Origin: Ypsolopha sequella
Lineage: Eukaryota > Arthropoda > Insecta > Lepidoptera > Ypsolophidae
Direction: 5' to 3'
DNA: 64,000 nucleotides
NCBI GenBank assembly: GCA_934047225.1
Contig: OW203991.1
Location: 6,076,001-6,140,000, forward strand
Shown piece after piece: positions 54,001 to 63,000 of this stretch (positions are counted from its first letter, which is position 1; each line of letters opens with the position of its first letter). The notes under the pieces were generated by a model. The model made no database searches, had not been told where the DNA came from, and worked only from the letters and a program-made list of their open reading frames with translations. The translations under genes were made by a program, and so were the position numbers.

Positions 54001-57000
54001 CCCGTAAGACGTGCAACCTGTGCCCTTTTTTGCAAGCTATAAATATCTCCCAAAACTACTTCAAAACACATTGAAATTAATTTTATAAAGTAATATTTCG
54101 AGGAGCATCATATTCCTGCCGTTAAAAACTCAACAAAATATGCGTATGAGTGATTTAGCTACATCGTGCCATAGTCTTAAAAACAAAACTGAATGAATTT
54201 GGAATGAATTCATACTTTTATGCGGGAAAATAATATATGTTACTCTAAAAGAATAATTTTGTGATCGTTATTGAAACCCAAATTAATTTACTTATACTTA
54301 CTGAGATCTGTAACAAAGGTCAATGACCTTTTCGTGAAATTACCCTCTAGTATTGGCTCACCATTTCAGGTCCAATAAGTGAAGTTTTTTGCAAATTATA
54401 TAGGTACACTTACTTGGGATAAATCGCCAAGCATTTAAAATATAGAAATTTATTTTGAAATATTTACAGTGCATGGCAAAATTATTAGATCGTAGATAAT
54501 CCTGTCGGTACATGTTCAGGTTCTGTTACGCAAAATGAAAACAATGAAACTCTTTTAGGATTAATTTGTTATCCCTATGTTTGTCTGTCTGTCCGTTTGT
54601 CTAGACAATTTTTTCTGGGTAAAATTAATAAATACCAATATAAAAGGCCCTCTATACAGCTGTAAAAACATACTTTTGACGTTTTTATTTATATTACGTT
54701 TTAGGTTTTTACGTTTTTTTTTTACGTTTTTCATACAAATTTTCTCAGTATGAAAATGTAGGGATGAACACTTGAGATAATATTTTGCATTTAAAAGTCA
54801 ACACAGAAAGGAATTGTTGAACAAATAATGTAAAAAATATGAAAACCATGTTGTTCTATTCTAAAGGGATTAATTATCTACTGTTCAATGTGGCGATAGC
54901 TTTGTTTATTTCTTTACTTGAATTATATTTTACTAAGATAACAAATAGTTTTATACAAGGTTTTACTTAAGAGGTCCCTTTACCCCTGGATTTTTCTTAA
55001 AATTCATACAATAGGTATAAACCGAATGTGAAGTCTACAGCTTATTTTCTTCATATCTTTTTTCATGAGTATATTCTAGTGACATCTAACTACGTCTCTA
55101 TACAGCCCAAAAAGCAAAATTTGATAAAACACCATCATAATAACTGTCAGGATATCGTCAATATTGCCTCGTTTTTACGCAAAGTTTAACAAGTTTGTAT
55201 ATTTTTATCTATACTGGAAATAAAAAAGAGAGAAATACAGGCGTCGTTCATGTTAAGATGACTAAGTTACACACTTTGCTAAGTATAAAGAATTACCGTT
55301 TCATGGAAAACTGTTTTGACCTGAAACCATTTCACAAATTCAATTAACTTATTTTGAATATCTTGTCATCTTGCACTTCTTGATGAGAAATACAATTTCA
55401 ATAAGTAAAAATACAACTTTTAGTTAAGAAAACTTATAGTTAAAAGTCTGCTGTATGCATTTACATATTTTTAATTATATTACAATAGTAATAAAATAAT
55501 TGGCTTATCCGTCGTCGTGATACCAGCCGTAAATTTCTTAAATAATCTGATATCACGCTTATGGAAAACCCAATTATTTTGAAGATACCATAATATCATT
55601 AAAATATGTTTATGCATATAGCAAACTTTTAACAATAAATTGTCTTAGCTAAAAGTTGTACTTTACCGTTATAATTATTTCTTAATATTTTGTTACAAAT
55701 TCGGAGAAATAGCCCTTAAGGAAAACCTTGTATGAAAATATTTGTTATCTTTGTAACAAAGAAAAAAAAATAATAAACAAAGCTATCGCCACATTGAACA
55801 AACAGTAAATTATTAATCCCTTTAGAATAGAAAGATATGGTTTTATATTTTTTACATTATTTGTTCTACAGTTCCTTTCTGTGCTTTCTTTCAAATGCAA
55901 AATATTATGTGAAGTGTTGGTCTCTATATTTTCATAAGGAGAAAATTTTTATGAAAAAGTTAAACAAAAGGCCATAAAAACGTTATAATATGTATATTTT
56001 ACAGGGCTGTAAATATAAGCATTTATTGATTTTACCCAGAAAAATTGCCTAGACAAACGGACAAACAGACAAACATAGGGACAACAAATTAATCCTAAAA
56101 GAGTTTTGTTTTTTCATTTTGCGTAAAGGGACCTGAACATTTCAAACTATGATACAAATAAATTTCTATATTTTAAACTCTTGGCGATTTATCCCAAGGG
56201 TAAACAGGTGTCCCAAAAGTCAACGCTTTCCCTTGGAAGGCTGGTAGGCCAGCTCATGACTGACCAGAATATCAAATTATGACCTCAGCAAAAAGTAGAT
56301 AGTCTTCGAGTTGATGGTACTTTTATAAATTCGAATAGATTTTTGAGAGTCAAAACTAACCAGTTCTAAATTCTAAGAATAAAATTTTTGTTGCGCAACT
56401 CTGAATAGTCATGCTATTGATAAAGTCAAAAATAAACCTTGAAATGCTGTTACATCAGGAAGAAAAATAAAAACCCTGAAGTATAGTAACAACGTATACA
56501 CATTGTTTTATAGCATTACTGCGACATGCCGCTACTGACTGCAACATTGTGACGCATACTGCTTATTTAGCAATAAGTAGTTATATTAAAGAATATTGTA
56601 CAGTTTTCGGGTGCACTCTATTTTGGCAGTTGACCATTAAACATGTCAACTTAACGTCTGTGTTTCAATCACCACTCCAGACTTCTACACTACAGACCCT
56701 TAACGAATCCTGTTATTTGATGGCGACCCATACCAGTTACCTGTGAAGATTTTCTGATTAATAATTGAAGAAGCGAAGGCAAAAAGAAGATGACTTATCA
56801 ACACCAAGGAACGAAAATACTACAATACCAGAAGATCAGGAGACCAGAAAAACAGCATCAATTGTAAGAAGAAAAAATCAAGCAAGAAACTTGGATCTTA
56901 GCTGTAGCAGACAATATTATAGAAGAATCGTGCATAAGAAAAGGTTGGTGCCGGGTGCCGGGAGATATGCTCAAGCCTAATAGGAGATCGAAGGACATGC

Positions 57001-60000
57001 AGGGCGCCGGCAGATACATAGTACGGGTCAAATAAGGAGCAACTGGAAGCCTGTTCGAGTCCGATGACCGATGACCACCACAGCACGTTTCAACCGACGT
57101 CAGCGTGACCTACATAATGCTAAGCGGTAACATACCTAACTGCGCGTAATTCTGTAAGTTTTTGAACAAAAGTTTTTTGCATTCAATTTAAATGATTTAA
57201 TTCAGTAGTTTTATTTGTCATGCCGTAATTTTTATTGTCGATTGAGTGTAATATGTCCGAGCAGTTAAAGGGATTACATATTAAAATAAATTTAATTAAG
57301 GAATACTTGGTAAAAATTGGTCCAGAACTTCGTAAGAAAGATATAGCTTATAAGAAGTTACAGGAAGCTGAAAATGAATATAAAAAACTCGATGGTATTT
57401 TGACTCAGTTGAACCAAGAAATTATAGATGAGCAGCTAAGCACTGAATCCACAGATTTATTTCAGAAATTGATAAATGAAATAACTATTGCTTATAATAA
57501 GATTGTTAGTTTACTATCAAAAATAGATAATAGTTGCCAAACTGGGGAAGGTAATTTTGTAGAAATTGAGCCTAAGTTATCGCAAAAGTTATCAAAAATG
57601 GCTGACTCTTTTGATATTAAAACGGCTATTTCCCTGTTGCCTGTTATGAATGGCCAGGAACAAGTGACGAACCAGCTCGTCGATGGCATATTGTTGTATA
57701 GCTCTCTTATTAGTGAATCTAGTAAAAATCTGCTTATTGAGTTTGTGTTAAAAACGCGACTTTCAGCTAGTGCAAAGTTGCGACTGAAAAGTACTTACAG
57801 CAGTGTCCAATATTTAGTTAATGATATTCGCAAGTTTTTACTTCCGAAAAAATCGACTGTTGCTTTACAAACGCAGTTATTTCAAATTACACAAGGTCGT
57901 AGGTCTATTGAGAAGTTCGGTACAGAGCTGGAAGAGTTATTTGTCAATCTGACGATTGCTCAAGCAGATGATGAACCGTCTAAGTTTGAGGTCTTGCGCC
58001 CTCTTAATGAAAAAACTGCTATCAAGCGGTTTGCGGATGGTTTGTCCGACCAGCGGCTTAGTACTGTTATCGCGTCGCGACAGTTTAATTCGCTACCCGA
58101 AGCTATTAGGGCAGCAGTAGACGAACAATCTATGTCCACCCAGCCTCAGAACCAAACAATGCATTTTGGGTCCACCAAATTGTATCAGCATAAACGCTAT
58201 CATAATCGCGGTTTCCGTGGCCGAGGAAATTATTCGAATAAAAATTTTGTTCATAATAATAGCTCCAATCACAACAATAATCGAGGTCAACAAACTTCCT
58301 TTATAAGTGCAGGTTATCGAGGTAGACACAAGAATGGTCAGCGTCAGCAAACACGCGGCGGCGGCCACTCACGTTTCCAGCGCATTCAGCATAACGCGTT
58401 AGAGTACGACGGCCAAGAAAGGCTTCAAAATAATAACGAACGTATAGAGTTTTTTCGTACCTAAACCGAGCAATCATTTTATTTTTAGTTTTAACAACTT
58501 TTATGTTATTACTTGCCAGTTAAGGGATGGTGACGAGTTAAATTTATTAATTGACACTGGAGCCAGTCTATGTATTTTGAAATATGAATGGTTATTAAAA
58601 AATAGGGATTTATTGAATTTAATACAACAGGATAAGTTAGTAATTAAAGGAATAAGTGGTAATTTAGAGTCTATTGGCTATATTAATTTAGATATTATTA
58701 TTAAGAATGTGGTTTTTAAACAAAAGTTCTACGTTTTCAAGAACTTATCTTGCACCGCAGAGGGGATACTCGGGCAAAATTTTTTCACGCGATATTCCGC
58801 GATATTAAATTATAAAGATGGTACTTTGAGTTTAGAAAACCAAGACCAGTCTATTGTTGTACAAGTAAGTGGAAACTTGTTTACAATTCCGCCACGATGC
58901 GAAATGATCAAACACATCCCGACGACACTATGTAGTGATTGCGTAATTTTAGCTAGGGAAATACATAAGGGAGTGTATACAGCGGGTGTCATTTCGAAAC
59001 CAAAAAATGGACTTATTCCAGTTAGAATTTTAAATACCACAGATAGTTCAATTAAGGTAGATATTTCGGATTTAGAAGTCATTAGTCTGAATCATTTTGA
59101 TGTTTGCAAGTTTGACAAAGATAGTATTAGTTCCAATAGAGTTCGAACTTTGCTTAATTTACTTGATTTGCATTCTTATTTAAATAAAGAAGAGCAAAAA
59201 AGCATTGAAAACGTGTGTGCCAAATACGCCGACGTTTTTCATTTACCAGGAGATACGCTCTCCACAACTAATTTAATTAAACATTCTATTAAATTGAAAG
59301 ATAATACGTCCTCAGTGTACGTGAAGCCTTATAGATTGCCAAATGCAATGAAAGGAGAAGTTCAAAGGCAGATTGATGAAATGCTTAGGAATGACATTAT
59401 TGAGGAGACCACTTCTGAATGGTCAAGCCCTGTACTTTTAGTTCCTAAAAAGACTGATAAGTCAGGAGATAAAAAATGGAGACTTGTCGTTGATTATCGT
59501 CAACTCAACAACAGAATACAAGACGATAAATTCCCTTTACCCAATATTACAGAGATTTTAGACTCATTATCGAACAGTATCTACTTCTCGAAGCTAGATC
59601 TCAGTCAAAGTTACTATCAATTATCTCTTGAAGAGCAATCTAGGAAGTATACAGCATTTACGACGGATAAACAATACCAAATGAAGCGATGTCCGATGGG
59701 TTTAAAGACATCTCCGAGTGCATTTTCTCGTCTGATGACGATTGCGATGTCTGGTTTAAACTATAAAGCTTGTTTTATTTACCTAGACGATTGTATAATA
59801 GTCGGAAATTGCCTACAAACGCACAATAAAAAACTAATGACTATTTTAGAGCGCTTACGTGAAGTTAACTTGAAATTAAATCCTCTAAAATGTGAGTTTT
59901 TGCGTAAGGAAATCGTTTATTTAGGTCATAAGATAACTTCAGAAGGGATTTTCCCCGACCCAACTAAAGTAGAATCCTTACAAAACTACCCTACTCCACA

Positions 60001-63000
60001 GAACACTGACGATGTCAAAAGATTTGTAGCATTTGCAAATTATTATAGGCGTTTTATACCAAAGTTCGCAGAGATAGCCCATTGTCTGAATGCATTATGT
60101 AAGAAAGATGTAGCGTTTGCATGGACGGATCAATGTGAGAGCGCTTTCCAAAAGCTTAAACAGACACTCATTAGCCCGAAAGTACTAGATTATCCAGATT
60201 TTTCTGATAGAAATACGTTTACTCTACAGACGGACGCCTCAAAACTTGGGTTAGGCGCAGTACTTTCAAATAGCAATGGCAAGGTAGTAGCGTATGCGAG
60301 CCGTAGTCTTAAGCCCGCCGAAACACGTTATCCAGTAATTGAGCTTGAATTACTTGCTATTGTTTGGTCTGTAAGACATTTTAGGCCTTATTTATATGGC
60401 AAAAAATTCAATATTAAAACGGATCATAAGCCGTTGATTTACTTATTTAACATGACTGATCCTTCAAGTCGACTTACTAAATTCAGACTCTATCTAGAGG
60501 AGTATGATTTTGAAATAAGTTATGTTCCGGGACGGCAAAACGCAGCTGCAGATGCATTGAGCCGTATTACTTTAACTTCCACCGATTTAAAGAACATGCA
60601 CGAACATGTAGTATCAGTCATCACCAGAGCAAAAGCTCGTAAGTTGCGTAGTGACAGCACTGTCATGACTCCTGAGATTCCCGCTACTCCAAGGTCTGAT
60701 CAACCAAAAGTAGTGGAAATCCTCAAGCGTCCAGCAGAGAGCATAGAATTAATTATAGGTAATATGAGTACTCAAAGACAAATACAGAAACTGAAGCAAA
60801 TCACTAGTGATAAAGGTAATTGCATTTTTGTGCCTGAAAAATCAGCCATATTCATAATGTCTCGATCGTTTTCTACCGTAAGTGTGCTAGCGAGAGAATT
60901 ACATGATTTTTGCAACAAATTAAAATTAGATGAGCTCGTAATTATTAAATGCAAACGATATGAAGAATTAATAAATATTCTCATAAAGGAAATAAATAAA
61001 TTTGAATTAAATGGTATCCTTAAGTTACTAATTCTCAAAGACGTCATGAGAGTAACTGATAGAGACACCAAAATTGTGATCATGAATGACTTCCATCTGT
61101 TACCCACAAGTGGCCACGCGGGGGTAAATAGGATGTTGAATAATATAAAAAAATATTACTTTTGGCCAGGAATGACTAACGATATAAGCGAATTTGTCAA
61201 AAAGTGCAACAGTTGCCAGATTCAAAAGCATTCCAATAGGCATACAAAGGAGCCGATGGTGATTACATCTACGGCATCCACAGCTTTCGAAAGAGTTAGT
61301 TTAGATTTAATGGGTCCTTTAAGTATAGATAATTTAAATCATAAATATATTTTAACTTTACAGTGTGATTTGACGAAGTATGTCGAAGCATATCCACTAG
61401 AAAAGAAAGATACGGTTTCGGTAGCTAGGTTATTTGTAAATAATTTTATTTTAAGATACGGTATCCCGAAAGAAATAGTAACTGACATGGGGACAGAGTT
61501 TATGTCGTCAGTTTTTTCAGAAATTTGTAGCTTACTAAATATTACTAAATTACACTCAACCGCGTACCACCATGAAACCCTAGGAGCCTTAGAGAACACT
61601 CACAAGCATCTAGGAGCTTATCTTAGGATACAGTGCGATGGCAACAATACTGACTGAAGCAGTTGGCTTCCATTTTGGTGTTTTTCCTATAACACCGCGG
61701 TTCATACTGAGACAAAATACACTCCATTTGAGTTAGTGTTTGGAAAAGTCTGTAACTTACCAAGCAATTTACAGAACCCAGTCGTAGAACCATTGTATAA
61801 TCCCGACTCTTATCCTTTGGAACTCAAATACAGGCTTCAAAGAGCACAACTTGAAGCTAGAAATAATTTATTAATGAGCAAGGAACTAAGGAAATTACAT
61901 TTTGATAAAAATGCCAATCCTGTAAAGTATAAGAGTGGAGATTTAGTTGTAATTAGAAACCAAGTTGGTGATAAGTTAGATAAGATTTATTTAGGTCCAT
62001 TTAAAGTTATACAAGATCTGGAACCGAATGTTAAAATTTTAAGGAATGGTAAAGAATATGTAACCCATAAAAATAATACAAAATTATTTGTTAAATGAAA
62101 TATTTAAGTTTTAGCAATTATTTTATAAGAAAATTATATTTAGATAAAAATGTGAACCAAGTAGTATGCCTCACATTTTTTTTTGCAGTACCCCGGGAAT
62201 GAAGGGACTTAAAAGGGGAGATGAAGTATAGTAACAACGTATACACATTGTTTTATAGCATTACTGCGACATGCCGCTACTGACTGCAACATTGTGACGC
62301 ATACTGCTTATTTAGCAATAAGTAGTTATATTAAAGAATATTGTACAGTTTTCGGGTGCACTCTATTTTGGCAGTTGACCATTAAACATGTCAACTTAAC
62401 GTCTGTGTTTCAATCACCACTCCAGACTTCTACACTACAGACCCTTAACGAATCCTGTTATTTGAACCCAATTTATGAGCAATTTTTTGTAATTAGGTTA
62501 GTTCGATACCACACCCTGAAAAAAAATGTCCTATGTTAGTTTTGCAAATTGTCTTAAATAACGGCTCATCTAATATTGTTTTTCAAATGATCTGGCAATT
62601 TCTGTGTATTACTTTTGAAAAAAAAGTTACTGCTATTTTACTACCAAAGGAGCTGCGTATTTTTTTGAATAATTATAATTTAGAATGAAAGAGTGGCGGG
62701 CAGTAAAAATATTTGACGTTCATTAGAAATGCCATTTAACACGCGTTAGAGTGAGATAAATAGTGACGCTATTTAAAATGAGTTGGAATGAGATAGTAAC
62801 GCAGTTAAACGTGGTTGAATGAGAGAGGCATAATTGATGTAGGCTACAGTGAGATAGATAGTGACGTGGTGCATTCCTTCTGAGAATATTTGTTAGTTTC
62901 TACTTTTTGTAATAACAACTTTGGTAAAAAATTTTTGTGAAGAAATTTTTGGTCAATTTATTTTCCCGCAAGTGTAAAACCAGCTCAACGGGCGAAAAAT

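Larger units (their letters stand above)
56477..62465 (+). mobile_element. Ty3/Gypsy LTR retrotransposon, nearly intact
   Basis: Two 244-bp LTRs (56477-56720 and 62222-62465) are identical on full reading. A primer-binding site starting TGGCGACCC follows the left LTR at once (56721). A polypurine tract (AAAAGGGGAGA) precedes the right LTR. A 4-5 bp target duplication, (A)ACCC, flanks the element. Gag and a +1-frame pol fill the interior in the order PR-RT-RH-IN. There is no env. One in-frame stop in the integrase region is the only defect I see. It is inserted antisense to papilin in intron 1. Confidence 0.93.
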
